Source: Chromatium okenii (GTDB taxonomy: Bacteria; Pseudomonadota; Gammaproteobacteria; Chromatiales; Chromatiaceae). Taken from it: a stretch of 64,000 bases of DNA. Both the position numbers and the translations under genes were made by a program. The stretch spans positions 81,001 to 145,000 of the forward strand of contig NZ_PPGH01000035.1 of NCBI RefSeq assembly GCF_002958735.1. Direction: 5' to 3'. The first letter of the stretch is position 1. The number at the start of each line of letters is the position of its first letter. This document shows, piece by piece, positions 9,706 through 21,651 of the stretch. The notes under the pieces are model-generated. The model searched no databases and was not told the DNA's origin. It saw nothing but the letters and a program-made list of their open reading frames with translations.

Positions 9706-9735
9706 GCGATCGCTGAACCATTGAGTAGCGCGGTT

Positions 9736-12700
9736 ATGACAGAGAAAAAAGTGGTTGAAGGCTTGAAATGGGTTAAAGGCGAAATCGCCGCCACCCTGCG
9801 CCCACTGCGTGATCTGCTTGAAAGTGCTGCGGATGGAGAAGCAATTGCGCCGCAAGTCGCAGCGGTGATTCCGGCGCTCAATCAGGTGCAAGGCGTGTTA
9901 TTAGCGTTGCAGTTGACGATGGCAGCGCGGCTGGCGCAGGAAATGCGCTTGTTATTGGAAATGCTGCCGCAAATCAATGACGCAGATGTCACCGCCAGCG
10001 CCGCAGTGCTCGACGAAGCGCTGGCGCAGTTGACGGCACATTTGGATCGACTTGACGCTGGCGCAAATGAACTGCCGTTGCAATTAGCGAGCAGCATCAA
10101 TGCGGTACGCGCTGCACGGAATACTCCGCCGTTGAGCATGGCGGAATTGTTGATGGTGGCGCTGATTCCTGATACCGCAACTGCGTTGACCGCAGACACG
10201 TTGGCGCAGCTCGCGCTGACCGTGCGGCAGGTGCGCCCGCACTATCACCGTTATTTGGTCGAATGGTATCGCGGCGATCCGCAATATCGCGTGTTGACCA
10301 CGCTGGGCGGACTGTTTACGCGGCTGGCGGAAGTGCCAGAAACCAGTATTTTCAAAGACTTATTTCGTTTGGCGCAGTTATTAACTGAGGCAGTGCCGCA
10401 CGAGCAGCGGGCAATTGATCCGCCGTTGCGGGCGCTGCTCGGTCATTTGGATCGTGTGCTTAAACCACTCGCGCAAACGCCGCCACAGTTGCCAGTGCAG
10501 GATACGCTGGGATTGATCGAGCAATTCATCAATCTTTTCAGTAGCATGTCCTTTAGCTCGCCGCTGCTGGCGCAGCTACGCAGCAGATATAGCATTCCCG
10601 AAAATCACCAGCGCCAGACTGCGCTAAATACGCCAAAGAATGATCGCCACAGCGAATTATTGCTGACGGCGCTCAGTGAATTTTCCCAAATTAAATCTCA
10701 ATTCAATCAGTTGGCGACGACGTTAGACGCAGCGGCGCGAGATCAACTGGACACGCAGTTGCGCCAGTTGATCGAAATGCTAGAGCCCGTTGATGGCGGA
10801 GAGCTGGCGCAGCGCCTGTGCGATTTTGCAGATGAATTGCGGGCGTTGACGCTGCCGGAGTTGGCACACAATCAAGCGCCGTTGGAAAATTTGGCGATGA
10901 CGCTGCTGGGCATTGAAGCAACGCTGCATCTGTCAGAAGAACAGCGGGCGCTGAACGCACAAGACGCGCCAGCCTTTGATTTATCAGAATTAACTGCCGC
11001 GACGTTGCGTGAAGCCAATTATGAATTGCTGCGCGTTAAAGATGTCATTCTCAATTGGCACGTTGAACAGGGCACGATGGATGCGTTGGCGACGGTCAGA
11101 CCGCATTTGTTGAACGTATCGGGCGCATTGACCATTTTGGGCGAATATCCCGCTGCGCAGTTAGCGGATGCGATTGGGACGTTAGTTGCGCAGCGTTACA
11201 TGGCGACGGTGCATCCGCCGAGCGCCGCAGAATTTGAACATCTCGCCGATGCGTTGGCCGCGCTTGAATTGTTCATCGGTCATCTGCAAGACGCAGTGCC
11301 GTTTGGCGATCATCTCATTGCGCAAGGCAGTCAATCGCTGGCAGCACTGACCGCGCAAACCCCAGCGATTTCTCCCGCGCCAGCGGACAACACTGCAACT
11401 GCCTCAGCATTGCCACCGATTGACGCGCCAGAATTGACGTTTGATCTGCCGTTTGCGGGCGATGCAGTTGAAACCGCTGCGCCAGAAGTGCTGGAGTTGC
11501 CGCAACCCGTGTTGGAAGTGTCGCCGCCGTCTGCGCCAGCCGCTACAAATGAAGATGAAGATGACGACAGCGAATTCATTGAAATCTTCATGGAAGAAGC
11601 GCGGGAAGAAACTGCATCAGCGCAAATCCAATGTGCGCGTTGGCGAGCCGACCCGACAGATCACACTGCGTTGGGAATGTTGCGGCGCAGTTTTCACACG
11701 TTGAAAGGCAGCGGGCGTTTGGTTGGCGCACTGCAAGTCGCTGATTTTGCGCAGGCGTTTGAATTGCTGCTCAATCGAGTGATGGAAGAACATCTCGTGC
11801 CGTCGGTCGAAGTGTTAGTCGCAGTGACGGAAGCAGTCGCGCAGTTGCCGGAATTATTAACCGCGCAAGTTGAACAACGTTCATTTCCCATTCAGCCGTT
11901 TATTGATCGCGCTACTGCGTTGTTGCACAGCGCCAATCTTGGTGCGAGTGATGAGGCAGCAGCGGCGGCGGAAGCAGAAGCCGCAGTTGAGGCGTTGCCT
12001 ACGGATTTGGTCGATCAAGTCACCGATCACGACAGCATGTTTATTGCCGATGAAGAATTGCTGCGGATTTTTCAGACGGAAACCCACGAGCATCTAGCGG
12101 AAATAAACAACTTTTTGCGGCTGTCTGAAACGAGCGCAGTGCGGATTGATGAAGCGACCCAACGCGCTTTGCACACGCTGACCGGCAGTGCGCGGATGGC
12201 GGGAATTGATTCCATCGCAGTGGTGACGAAGGCGCTGGAGCTGTGTTTGAAACCAATTCTCACTGCCGGCAAGGCAATTGATGCGCCGTTGCTGGCGCTG
12301 CTGGCGCGAGCAGTTGAGGCAATTGCGACGCGGGTTGACGAATTGCCGACGCTCGGACGGGGCGCAGCGTTGCTGGTGGAATTGGGCGCGGTGCTGGAGC
12401 AGCGATTAGCCGTTGAAAATGCCGCAGCAGCAGTGTCTACGATCCCGCCGCTGCTGCCGGAAGTGCCAGAAACGCCATTGCCCGTTGAGGTCGCGCCAGC
12501 AGTTGCCGCCAATGACGATGATGACGAACATGCGCTGCTGCCCGTGGATGATTTACCGACTGCGGCGTTGCCGAGCGATGACGTGATGCCTCCACCGGAT
12601 GCAGAAGCTGCGGCGATTTTTCTCGAAGAAGCGCGAGATTTACTCGATCATCTCGATACGCAATTCCGCGCTTGGCAATTGGCGCCGCAGGATATTCCGG

Positions 12701-14895
12701 CACTGGACGGCATTAACCGCTGCTGCACACGTTGAAAGGTGGAGCGCGGCTCACTGGTTTAGTGGCGATTGGCGATCTCAGTCATGCGCTAGAAACTCGG
12801 TTGAAAGCGGCGAGCCGATCACGCCATCATTAACGACACCACTTGGAATTGGCGCAACGGGCAGTGGATGCGTTGTCGATTCAGGTCGATGCGCTGGAGC
12901 AAGGCGCAGCGATTCCGCGCATGAGTCCATTGGTGGCGGCACTTGCCGGACAGGATGAACTGTTGGCGTTGACATGCGCTGCCAGCAGCAGTCGCCGCTG
13001 CCGTTGACGCCGCAGGCAGTGCAGCACGTACTTGATGCAGTAGCGACTGCGGTTCCAGCAGCCACGCAGATTCGAGTGCGTTCGGAATTGCTGAATCAGT
13101 TGGTCAATCAAGCGGGTGAAATCAGCATTTATCGCGGACGTTTGAGCCAGCGCAATAGCCAGTTTAATTTCAGTTTGGGCGAGCTTGATCAACGGTGCTG
13201 CGTTTAAGCGAGCAGCTGCGCCAGCTCGAAATCGAAACCCAAGCGCAAATCATGCACCGCTTTGATCGGCAGCGAGAGGGTGAAAGCTCGGTGTATGACG
13301 ATGCGTTTGATCCGCTGGAATTGGATCGGTTTTCGCGCTTGCAGCAGCTTTCCGGCAGTTTGGCCGAAACGGTTAACGATCTGGTGAGCGTCAAAGATAT
13401 GCTGACTGGCCATCAGCGCGAATTCACCGATTTACTGACGCAGCAAGCGCGATTGGCCGATGATTTGCAAGATGGTTTGCTGCGCACGCGCTTGGTGCCC
13501 TTTGTGCAGGTCGTTCCGCGTTTGCAGCGGCTGGTGCGCCAAACTGCGGATAGTCTTGGTAAACAGGCGCAGTTGGAAGTGAAAGGCCCGGAAGTAGAAT
13601 TGGATCGCACCATTCTTGACCGGCTGGTCGCACCGCTGGAACATTTGCTGCGCAATGCCGTCGATCACGGTTTAGAGGAACCAGAAACCCGATTGAAAAA
13701 CGGTAAACCGGCGCTGGGACTGGTGACGCTGGCGCTGGCGCGAGAAGGCAACGATGCCGTCATTAGCCTGAGCGATGACGGTAGAGGAATGAATTTACAA
13801 GCGATTCGGCGCAAAGCGATCAACTTGGGAATGCTGGCAGAAGACACGGTGTTACCGGATGACGCGCTGCTGCAATTCATTCTCGAACCGGGTTTCACCA
13901 CTTCTGAAAAGGTCACGCAAATTTCGGGGCGCGGCGTGGGTTTGGATGTAGTCGCGTCGGAAATTAAGGCAGCAAATGGCGCGATTGGTTTGGAATCGGT
14001 TGCTGGTCAAGGCGCACGATTTACGATTCGGCTGCCGTTGACGCTGGCGATTATCGAGGCGTTTTTAGTCTCTGCTGGCGAGAACATTTACGCCATTCCG
14101 CACAGCACGGTTGAAGCGGCAACGCGCATCAATCGCCAAACGCTGCTCGATATTTATCGCGGCGACCTCGAGGAATTCACGCTGCGCGACCAGCGTCATC
14201 GCGTGGTTTATTTGGGCGGGGTGCTCGATCCAACGCAACAGCCGGATTTGGGCGAACGGCGCTGGTTGCCGCTGCTGCTCATTCGCCTTGGCGAACAACG
14301 GGTTGCGCTGCATGTCGATAGTTTGATTGAAAGCCAACGCATTCTGGTGAAACCGCTTGGCCCGCAATTGGCGCGGGTGCGCTGGTTGAGTGGCGGCACG
14401 ATTTTGTCGGATGGACGAGTCGCGTTGATTCTTGACGCGCTGGCGCTGCTGCGTTCTGGCGCGGTCGCGGGGTATCGTCCCAACGCTGCGCCAGTCGCTG
14501 CGATTAAACCGCAGCATTGCATCATGGTGGTTGACGATTCATTGACGGTGCGCCGTGTGACCAGTCGGCTACTGCGGCGGCAAAATATGGAAGTGTTGAC
14601 TGCAAAAGATGGCGTTGAGGCACTCACTTTGCTGGATGAAAATCGCCCAGATTTACTATTGCTGGATGTGGAAATGCCACGCATGGATGGCTATGAATTA
14701 GCGCGGCATATTCGTCGCGCCGAGCATTTGAAAGATTTGCCGATCATTATGATTACATCGCGCACCAGTGCGAAACATCGTGAATACGCAATGGCACTTG
14801 GTGTGGATCGTTATCTCGGTAAACCCTATCAAGAATCCGAGCTGCTCAACGAAATTAATTCTCTATTGGAAGAACGAAAAAATCTACTCAACTAA
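9736..14895 (+). CDS. chpA: ChpA/PilL, multi-HPt CheA-type hybrid histidine kinase, frameshifted
   Basis: A very large CheA-type kinase, about 1,720 residues in total. In order: an N-terminal PilL-like region; an HPt with RRSFHTLKGSGRL near residue 650; a degenerate HPt-like repeat with RALHTLTGSARM near 810; a third HPt with LLHTLKGGARL at about 12,720-12,760; a dimerisation segment; an ATPase domain (LLRNAVDHGLEEPETR, SDDGRGMN, ISGRGVGLDVV); a CheW-like domain; and a C-terminal receiver ([31 protein letters not shown]). The frame slips at about 12,717, 12,815, 12,975 and 13,200, always with conserved sequence resuming in the next frame, so a sequencing problem confined to about 500 bp is plausible. 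A TTG at 9721 is an alternative start. Confidence 0.9.
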
Positions 14896-14909
14896 ACTGC
14901 GGCATTGGC

Positions 14910-14937
14910 GAATAGCGCAATAACATTTGCGCTATTC
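14910..14937. terminator. Hairpin between converging chpA and dnaN
   Basis: An 11-bp perfect inverted repeat (14910-14920 with 14927-14937) with a 6-base loop lies in the 60-bp gap between two converging genes. There is no long T tract on either side, so it would be at best a weak bidirectional terminator. Confidence 0.4.
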
Positions 14938-14955
14938 ACATGCTGAAAAACTGCG

Positions 14956-16056
14956 CTAAATACGCATTGGCATCACCACATAGGATTCATCATCAGCATC
15001 TTTACCGTGCCACACTGAACTACTGTTCGCATCTTGGAATTGAATATAGACTTCCTTCCCGTCAATAACACCTAATACATCGGTGAGATACGACACGTTA
15101 AATCCAATGGAAATAGAATCATCTTGATAATCCAATTCGATCTCCTCCTCCGCCTCTTCTTGCGAAGGGTTTTGCGCCAGCAAACGCAGCATTCCTTGAT
15201 CGAAAGTTAAACGCACACCACGATATTTTTCGTTGGATAAAATCGCAGTGCGTGACAAAGCGCGTTTTAATTCATCTTTCTTTAATGAGGCTTGTCTGCT
15301 CAGTGTATGTGGAATCACTCGTTCGTATTCAGGATAACGACCATCAACTAATTTTGAAGTCATGGTGAGATTTCCCATCACAATGTGAATTGACTTCTCA
15401 CCCAAACTCATTGTAATCACGTCATCACTGTAATTCAGTTGTCGCCGCAGTTCTGAAATGGTTTTGCTTGGTACAATAATTTGGCGTAATTCACTGATAC
15501 CCACATCAACTGAACTTTGGAATTTCGCTAACCGATGACCATCGGTAGCAACTGCGGTTAATGTGGATTCACGGAATTCAAGTAATAGACCATTCAAATA
15601 GTAACGCACATCTTGCTGCGCCATTGCAAACGCAGTCTTATCTAAAAGACGCTTAAATACTGATTCAGTAATGGATAACTGAAAACCATCCTGTACGGTA
15701 TCCATCAATGGAAATTCAGATGCTGGCAATAATCCCAAGGTAAAGCGACTGCGCTCTGCTTTGACAGTGCAGCGTTCATCGCTCATCTGGAAATGAATCT
15801 CAGTGCCTTCACCTAAACTGCGGCAAATATCAACGAGTTTTTTTGCTGGAATGGTTACTTCACCGGATTGTTTTAATTCAACTGGAAAGCTGGTTTTTAC
15901 TTCAACTTCTAAATCAGTTGCAGTAAGCATGACGCGATCATCGTTCGCAACCAAGTGTAAATTACTTAAAATTGGCATTGTTTGCCGCCGTTCAACGACG
16001 CCAATAACTTTTCCTAAAGCAGGCAGCAAAGTTTCTCGACTGACTGTAAATTCCAT
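14956..16056 (-). CDS. dnaN: DnaN, DNA polymerase III beta sliding clamp
   Basis: Intact beta clamp of 366 residues from ATG 16056 (MEFTVSRETLLPALGKVIGVVERRQTMPIL), the start used across the family; upstream in-frame starts lie in the promoter region. All three clamp domains are present, ending in YVVMPMRI, the usual C-terminal block that forms the protein-binding pocket (VVMPMR). It rings DNA and tethers polymerase III. GGAG eight bases upstream provides the ribosome binding site. Normally dnaA lies immediately upstream and recF downstream; neither is here. Its 5' end faces rpmH and its 3' end faces chpA. Confidence 0.97.
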   Translation of the reverse strand: MEFTVSRETLLPALGKVIGVVERRQTMPILSNLHLVANDDRVMLTATDLEVEVKTSFPVELKQSGEVTIPAKKLVDICRSLGEGTEIHFQMSDERCTVKAERSRFTLGLLPASEFPLMDTVQDGFQLSITESVFKRLLDKTAFAMAQQDVRYYLNGLLLEFRESTLTAVATDGHRLAKFQSSVDVGISELRQIIVPSKTISELRRQLNYSDDVITMSLGEKSIHIVMGNLTMTSKLVDGRYPEYERVIPHTLSRQASLKKDELKRALSRTAILSNEKYRGVRLTFDQGMLRLLAQNPSQEEAEEEIELDYQDDSISIGFNVSYLTDVLGVIDGKEVYIQFQDANSSSVWHGKDADDESYVVMPMRI

Positions 16057-16177
16057 TAGATTCTCCGAATAGAAATAAATAATATAGGCTGATAACAAAG
16101 TTTAGAGTGAAGACGCGAATAACTTTGCTGTAACAGCGTACACTGTACGACACTAGATAAAATTTGTCTAATCTTTA

Positions 16178-16206
16178 TTGACTTTAGTTTAAAAATTGCT
16201 TATGTT
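16178..16206 (+). promoter_or_regulatory. rpmH: Predicted sigma70 promoter of rpmH
   Basis: TTGACT, a 17-base AT-rich spacer and TATGTT lie about 66 bp upstream of the rpmH ATG. Spacing is optimal and the position fits the rpmH-rnpA transcript. A weaker candidate for dnaN on the opposite strand is TAGACA-17-TACAGT in the same gap. Confidence 0.6.
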
Positions 16207-16271
16207 TCCAACCCTTTTCCGGTCGGTTGTTATACGATCAAACTCTTACCCATTTCGGAGTCTCTTTACAG

Positions 16272-16409
16272 ATGAAACGTACTTTTCAACCCAGTCGCTT
16301 AAAACGTGCACGTACTCATGGATTCCGTGCGCGTAGTGCTACTCGCAATGGCTTAAAAGTGTTGAGCGCCCGCCGTGCTAAAGGGCGTGCACGTCTTTCT
16401 CCAGTCTGA
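16272..16409 (+). CDS. rpmH: Ribosomal protein bL34
   Basis: 45-residue ribosomal protein beginning [20 protein letters not shown] and ending RARLSPV, full length for the family and very basic. It assembles into the large subunit. GGAG in the leader (TTCGGAGTCTC) serves as Shine-Dalgarno. It is followed directly by the RNase P protein gene, the near-universal arrangement. Confidence 0.97.
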   Translation: MKRTFQPSRLKRARTHGFRARSATRNGLKVLSARRAKGRARLSPV

Positions 16410-16432
16410 AGCGGATTAGACCAATCGATTCT

Positions 16433-16795
16433 CTGTCTCGCCTGCGTTTTTCGCGGGCACAGCGCCTGTGCAATGCAACCCAATTTAAGCGGGTATTTGC
16501 ACATCCAATGCGAACAGGAAAAGCAGGTTTCATTGTACTTTGTCGTGCCAACGATCTTACTGAAGCACGACTTGGTCTTGCAATCTCTAAGAAATGTGCG
16601 CGTCGCGCTGTTGATCGGAATCGACTTAAACGAATTGCCCGTGAGAGCTTTCGGATTCATTGTCAATCAATTCCTCCGGTAGACATCGTTATTCTTTGCG
16701 TTCACGGCGCACCAAAAATCCCCAACACGCAACTTTTTTCATACTTAGAACGCGCTTGGGTCATCATTAGGAATCCGTCATGCGTCGCATCTTGA
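16433..16795 (+). CDS. rnpA: RNase P protein component, no canonical start codon
   Basis: The coding frame continues rpmH-adjacent sequence as [20 protein letters not shown], then has the RNase P signature with [30 protein letters not shown]. The protein binds the catalytic RNA that trims tRNA 5' ends. The frame is open from the TAA at 16379 onward, but no ATG, GTG or TTG occurs before 16508, which lies inside the conserved domain. Family alignment puts the start near the CTG at 16433 (or ATT at 16415), so either a rare start codon is used or a base is wrong. The 3' end overlaps yidD by 16 bases. Confidence 0.85.
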   Translation: MSRLRFSRAQRLCNATQFKRVFAHPMRTGKAGFIVLCRANDLTEARLGLAISKKCARRAVDRNRLKRIARESFRIHCQSIPPVDIVILCVHGAPKIPNTQLFSYLERAWVIIRNPSCVAS

Positions 16796-17016
16796 TCATA
16801 CCGATCAAGGTATATCAATACCTGATTAGTCCATTGATTGGGCCGCATTGCCGTTTTTATCCTTCCTGTTCCCAATACGCCGTAGAAGCTATTGAACGCC
16901 ACGGAATACTTTACGGCATTTATTTAGCCGTGCGCCGTCTTGCGCGTTGTCATCCTTGGCACGCTGGCGGTATTGATCCAGTCCCACATGAAAGGCAGAC
17001 CAAGACTCATGGATAA
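16780..17016 (+). CDS. yidD: YidD, membrane protein insertion efficiency factor
   Basis: 78-residue protein with the full YidD motif: [30 protein letters not shown] (quoted in part: [16 protein letters not shown]), then [22 protein letters not shown]. The conserved cysteines are present. It aids YidC-dependent insertion at the inner membrane. It overlaps rnpA upstream, and the yidC start codon lies within its last codons, a tightly coupled arrangement. Confidence 0.95.
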   Translation: MRRILIIPIKVYQYLISPLIGPHCRFYPSCSQYAVEAIERHGILYGIYLAVRRLARCHPWHAGGIDPVPHERQTKTHG

Positions 17017-18667
17017 TCAGCGATTAATCCTATTTTTTTCACTCGCAGCAGTGCTGTTTTTAATTTATGAGTCATGGATGCAAGACTACGGTCAGCCCAC
17101 CTTGGCTCCTGTCACACAAGAACAGCAGCAAATTGCAACAGCTATTCCGCAAACGAATCAGGCAGATATTCCGGTTATTGCGACCAATGCCGATACGGCT
17201 GATATGTCAATGTCGGAACCAAGCAATGATCGTTTTATTCGCGTTGAAACCGATCTTTTGAAACTAGATATTTCACCGCGTGGCGGCACCATTAGTAATG
17301 CTTGGTTATTAAACTATGCAATTACACCTGAAAAACCTGAAGAGCGGTTACAACTGCTCAAAGCTATTCCGCCGAATATGTTTATTATTCAATCAGGGCT
17401 TATCAGTAAAGACGCAGCAGTATTACCAACTCACGAAGCAGTTTTTCAAAGCACTGCTGCTGATTATCGACTTGAAGAAAATGCAGATCGGCTTGAGGTA
17501 GTTTTAACATGGCGTAATGACTTCGGAATAGAGGTGCAAAAAAATTACATCTTTACCCGTGGTAGCTATGTTGTCGAAATTCGGCAAACTGTAAACAACG
17601 CGACAGAAGCGCCACTAATTGCTCGTGAATACAATCAGCTTCAACGTACCGATTTTACTGATCTTCACGAATCGCGGTTCGTTAGCAATTATACTGGCGG
17701 CGTGTATTACAGCCCTGAAGACAAGTATAAAAAAGTTTCATTTCAAGAAATGAGTAAGGGTAAATTGGATCGTGTTGTCACCGATGGCTGGATTGCAATG
17801 ATTCAGCATTATTTCATGGCAGCTTGGATTCCACCGCGTCAAGCCTCAGAAAACTTCTATACCAATGTTTTAGGCAGCTCACGCTATATTATTGGTAAAT
17901 ACTCGCCAGTCATTACCATCGCGCCAAAAGCCAGTTATACCTTTGAAAACCAGCTTTTTATTGGCCCCAAACTTCAAGACACGCTTTCAAGTGTCGCGCC
18001 TGGTCTCGAACTTGCGGTGGATTACGGCTGGCTCACTGTCATTGCCCAACCAATTCATTGGGTACTTGCTAGTATTCATGCCGTTGTTGGTAATTGGGGC
18101 TGGTCTATTATTTTCCTGACTATTCTTATTAAACTCGCTTTTTATAAGCTGTCTGAAACCAGCTACAAATCAATGGCGAATATGCGTCAACTGACGCCAC
18201 GAATGCAGGCACTTAAAGATCGTTATGGCGATGACAAACAACGTCTCAATCAAGCGATGATGGAGATGTATAAAACTGAGAAAATCAATCCTCTCGGTGG
18301 CTGTCTGCCTATTCTTATTCAGATTCCGGTCTTTATTGCGCTGTATTGGGTATTGCTTGAAAGTGTTGAAATGCGTCAAGCACCCTTTGTGTTGTGGCTA
18401 AATAACCTTTCTGCGCCAGATCAATACTTCGTATTACCGCTGATCATGGGCATATCCATGTTTATTCAGCAAAAACTCAATCCAGCACCACCTGATCCAA
18501 TTCAGGCAAAGGTAATGATGAGTCTGCCATTTGTCTTTACCGTGTTCTTTGCATTTTTCCCATCAGGATTAGTGCTGTATTGGACGGTGAATAATCTGCT
18601 CTCTATTGCCCAGCAATGGCATATCACCCGCAATATCGAACGTGCTGCAGCAAAACATAAACGCTAA
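17009..18667 (+). CDS. yidC: YidC, inner membrane protein insertase
   Basis: 552-residue insertase started at ATG 17009 ([20 protein letters not shown]), which overlaps the yidD stop. An N-terminal membrane anchor is followed by a large periplasmic beta domain (about residues 60-330) and the conserved C-terminal five-helix core, with [20 protein letters not shown], the cytoplasmic loop [20 protein letters not shown], and the final [13 protein letters not shown]. It folds and inserts inner membrane proteins, alone or with Sec. No frameshift. Confidence 0.97.
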   Translation: MDNQRLILFFSLAAVLFLIYESWMQDYGQPTLAPVTQEQQQIATAIPQTNQADIPVIATNADTADMSMSEPSNDRFIRVETDLLKLDISPRGGTISNAWLLNYAITPEKPEERLQLLKAIPPNMFIIQSGLISKDAAVLPTHEAVFQSTAADYRLEENADRLEVVLTWRNDFGIEVQKNYIFTRGSYVVEIRQTVNNATEAPLIAREYNQLQRTDFTDLHESRFVSNYTGGVYYSPEDKYKKVSFQEMSKGKLDRVVTDGWIAMIQHYFMAAWIPPRQASENFYTNVLGSSRYIIGKYSPVITIAPKASYTFENQLFIGPKLQDTLSSVAPGLELAVDYGWLTVIAQPIHWVLASIHAVVGNWGWSIIFLTILIKLAFYKLSETSYKSMANMRQLTPRMQALKDRYGDDKQRLNQAMMEMYKTEKINPLGGCLPILIQIPVFIALYWVLLESVEMRQAPFVLWLNNLSAPDQYFVLPLIMGISMFIQQKLNPAPPDPIQAKVMMSLPFVFTVFFAFFPSGLVLYWTVNNLLSIAQQWHITRNIERAAAKHKR

Positions 18668-18693
18668 TTTAGGCGTTTGATTTCATTGATCGT

Positions 18694-20031
18694 ATGACGC
18701 CAGAAACTATCGCCGCAATAGCCACGCCACCAGGTCAAGGTGGCGTTGGTATTGTGCGCGTCAGTGGCGCTCAGGTTCCGGCAATTGCAGAAGCAATTCT
18801 TGGACGTTCACTCATTCCCCGCACAGCAAATGTTGCTGTTTTTCAAGATGTTAATGGCAATTTCATTGATGAAGGAATTGCAATTTTTTTTCAAGCGCCA
18901 AAGTCATTTACTGGAGAAGATGTTTTAGAATTACAAGGGCATGGTGGATCAATTGTTCTTGACTTAATTTTGCAACGTTGTTTGGCACTAGGTGCTCGCA
19001 TGGCGCGACCCGGTGAATTCACGCAACGCGCCTATCTCAATGGAAAACTTGATCTTGCGCAGGCAGAAGCAGTTGCAGATTTAATTGAGAGCACAACGAC
19101 ATTAGCTGTGCGATTAGCAGGTCAAAGTTTGCAGGGTGTTTTTTCACGGCGTATTGATGCGCTCATTGAGCAGTTAATTCAATTGCGCATGTTGCTGGAA
19201 GCAACGCTTGATTTTCCTGATGAAGATGTCGATTTCGTAGCAGAATTATCTGTTGCAGAACAATTGCAACAAATGATTGCCATGACGCAACAAATTATGC
19301 GCGAAGCGCATCAAGGACAACGGATTCGAGAAGGCTTAACCGTAGTGATTGCGGGATTACCAAATGCTGGAAAATCGAGCATTTTAAATATGCTTTCAGA
19401 CAGTGACGCAGCAATTGTAACGCCGTTACCGGGTACGACTCGTGATTTACTTAAACTTCATATTCAAATCGATGGTTTACCAATTCAGATTATTGATACT
19501 GCGGGCATTCGTAATACCGATGATTTAATTGAACGTGAAGGAGTACGTCGGGCGCAAGATCAACTACAAAAAGCAGATTTGGTACTCTGGATTTATGATG
19601 CAACTGAAAGTGTTGCACTAGCATTTCCTGAAGAGTTGTTATTGAATTGTCCCGTTATTAAAATTAAGAACAAAATTGATTTACTTGGCTTAGAACCGCA
19701 ATTGATCGAAATGCCTGATGGAGTTGAAATTGCACTATCAGCGGTCACAGGTGCGGGATTCGATTTACTGCGCACGCATCTAAAAACTTGTGCTGGAGTA
19801 AATATGCTTCCTGAAGGAGCATTTATTGCACGGCGTAGACATCTGGACGCGTTACAGCGTGGTTTAACATCACTGGATATGGCACTTGTTAATTTGACTG
19901 AACAATTGGGAATAGAATTCGTTGCAGAAGAGCTTTTTCAAGCGCAGCAGTCATTTGGAGAAATCACCGGAAAAGTTACTTCCGATGATTTGCTGGGTCG
20001 CATTTTTTCCAGTTTTTGTATTGGAAAATAA
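18694..20031 (+). CDS. mnmE: MnmE, tRNA U34 modification GTPase
   Basis: 445-residue protein of normal length. The N-terminal formyl-tetrahydrofolate-binding domain begins IAAIATPPGQGGVGIVRVSG; the G domain has GLPNAGKSS near residues 220-228, the PLPGTTRD switch, DTAGI and a KNKID-type G4 element; and the C-terminus ends with the invariant FCIGK that supplies the modification cysteine. With MnmG it installs the (carboxymethyl)aminomethyl group on wobble uridines. It lies 26 bp after yidC and converges with rhlB 14 bp away. Confidence 0.97.
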   Translation: MTPETIAAIATPPGQGGVGIVRVSGAQVPAIAEAILGRSLIPRTANVAVFQDVNGNFIDEGIAIFFQAPKSFTGEDVLELQGHGGSIVLDLILQRCLALGARMARPGEFTQRAYLNGKLDLAQAEAVADLIESTTTLAVRLAGQSLQGVFSRRIDALIEQLIQLRMLLEATLDFPDEDVDFVAELSVAEQLQQMIAMTQQIMREAHQGQRIREGLTVVIAGLPNAGKSSILNMLSDSDAAIVTPLPGTTRDLLKLHIQIDGLPIQIIDTAGIRNTDDLIEREGVRRAQDQLQKADLVLWIYDATESVALAFPEELLLNCPVIKIKNKIDLLGLEPQLIEMPDGVEIALSAVTGAGFDLLRTHLKTCAGVNMLPEGAFIARRRHLDALQRGLTSLDMALVNLTEQLGIEFVAEELFQAQQSFGEITGKVTSDDLLGRIFSSFCIGK

Positions 20032-20044
20032 TGCCTTTTTTCAT

Positions 20045-21607
20045 TCAATCCACTGCGACATCATTTGATGTTAATTTACGACGACGCCGCCGTTTTAATT
20101 TTTGTGCACGGCTCTCCATGTCTTCAGGCGGAACGGCAAGAATAGGATTAGAAATAGGAGCAAATGGTGGCGGACTGGTGAGTGCGGCGGGTTCGACACG
20201 CCACCGACTGGGAACGGTACGACGAATTCTGGGAAATGGAGCGATGGTTTCAGGTGTAAAATTCTCCACATCCTGTTGTATTGGTTGTATTTTTACTGGT
20301 GGTTCTGGGTTCATCGCTGGACGAGATTTGCGTATTTGCGCTTTTTGAGGCGCGGCAGTTCTGATGGAGCGATCTGGTTCGCGGCGGTTTTCTCGATCTT
20401 CCTGATCTGGACGTAACTGACTGTTTGCATTGATTTTTGCGAGCAATTCACTCTCAATTGGCAATACTGGAATTTTCGTATTGATAAAAGTTTCAATATC
20501 GGGCAAATAAAACGCATAGGTTTCGCAGACAAAACCAATTGCTTCCCCAGCTGCACCAGCACGAGCAGTGCGACCAATACGATGTACATAATCTTCAGGA
20601 TCATCAGGCAGATCATAATTGATTACATGGGTGACATCGGGAATATGTAAACCCCGTGCTGCAACGTCAGTACCAACCAATACGGGCAATTTACCAGCAG
20701 TAAAATCATGTAATAACTTTAGGCGTTTATTCTGTGGTACATCGCCGGAAAGCACAGCAGTATTGATCCCGTTGCCTTGCAAATAACCCCATACTCGATC
20801 TGCTTCGCGTTTCGTATTCACAAATACCATGATTCGCGCATTTTCCCAACTGCGCACCAAGCCAATTAACAGTGGGATTTTTTCATCATTTGCTGTCATA
20901 TAACAGCATTGCCGCACACGATCAGCGGTAATGGTATCGGTCGCAATTTTAACCAATTGCGGACGATTCATATATTCATAGGCTAATTCAGTAACGCGAT
21001 ACGATAGCGTTGCCGAAAATAATAAACCGAGTCGCGCTTCTGGTGGCGGCATTCCGCGTAATAAAAAGCGAATATCTTTAATAAAACCGAGATCAAACAT
21101 GCGGTCTGCTTCGTCAAGCACAGCAACTTCAACTGATTGAAGATCAAAGATTTTCTGTTTGAAATAATCAATTAAACGCCCTGGTGTACCGATTAAAATA
21201 TCAACACCCGCAGCGAGATCATCGCGTTGTTGTTGATAACCAGTACCACCGTAAACCAGCCCGATGCGCAGTCCAGTATGCGCAGCAAGTAATTGTGCAT
21301 CGCCATGAATTTGCACAACTAATTCACGAGTAGGCGCTAAAATCAGCGCACGGGGATGACTGATTTGACGCAATGGTGGCGGCGCAGTCTTGAGCAACCG
21401 CTGCATCACTACCAGCAAAAACGCGGCGGTTTTACCGGTTCCGGTTTGCGCCTGTCCCGCAACATCGCGTCCAGCCAACGCCAGCGGCAAGGTTTCCGCT
21501 TGAATTGGCGTGCAGTGTGTAAAACCGGCGTCAGTAAGACCGGCAAGAATGCGCGTATCGAGGTCAAAACCATCGAAACGGGTCTGCGTTAAGTGTTTAT
21601 TGGTCAT
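20045..21607 (-). CDS. rhlB: RhlB-type DEAD-box RNA helicase with long basic C-terminal tail
   Basis: 520 residues from ATG 21607 ([17 protein letters not shown]), matching the RhlB N-terminus. Helicase motifs: Q-motif [20 protein letters not shown], motif [11 protein letters not shown], Ia PTRELV, Ib TPGRL, motif II LDEADRM, motif III SAT, motif [13 protein letters not shown] and motif [12 protein letters not shown]. RhlB unwinds RNA and in enterobacteria works with RNase E. The tail after about residue 380 is roughly 130 residues, longer than the E. coli one, Pro/Arg-rich, and ends with a run of arginines and lysines ([10 protein letters not shown]), probably an RNA-binding extension. Confidence 0.93.
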   Translation of the reverse strand: MTNKHLTQTRFDGFDLDTRILAGLTDAGFTHCTPIQAETLPLALAGRDVAGQAQTGTGKTAAFLLVVMQRLLKTAPPPLRQISHPRALILAPTRELVVQIHGDAQLLAAHTGLRIGLVYGGTGYQQQRDDLAAGVDILIGTPGRLIDYFKQKIFDLQSVEVAVLDEADRMFDLGFIKDIRFLLRGMPPPEARLGLLFSATLSYRVTELAYEYMNRPQLVKIATDTITADRVRQCCYMTANDEKIPLLIGLVRSWENARIMVFVNTKREADRVWGYLQGNGINTAVLSGDVPQNKRLKLLHDFTAGKLPVLVGTDVAARGLHIPDVTHVINYDLPDDPEDYVHRIGRTARAGAAGEAIGFVCETYAFYLPDIETFINTKIPVLPIESELLAKINANSQLRPDQEDRENRREPDRSIRTAAPQKAQIRKSRPAMNPEPPVKIQPIQQDVENFTPETIAPFPRIRRTVPSRWRVEPAALTSPPPFAPISNPILAVPPEDMESRAQKLKRRRRRKLTSNDVAVD

Positions 21608-21651
21608 AACATTTTGACATTGAGATTGGCGATTACGTTTCAATCGTGGCT

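Noticed and set aside
16057..16271. Possible replication origin between dnaN and rpmH
   Set aside because: The gap is AT-rich and in the right neighbourhood, but I find no DnaA-box-like nonamer and no repeated 13-mers.
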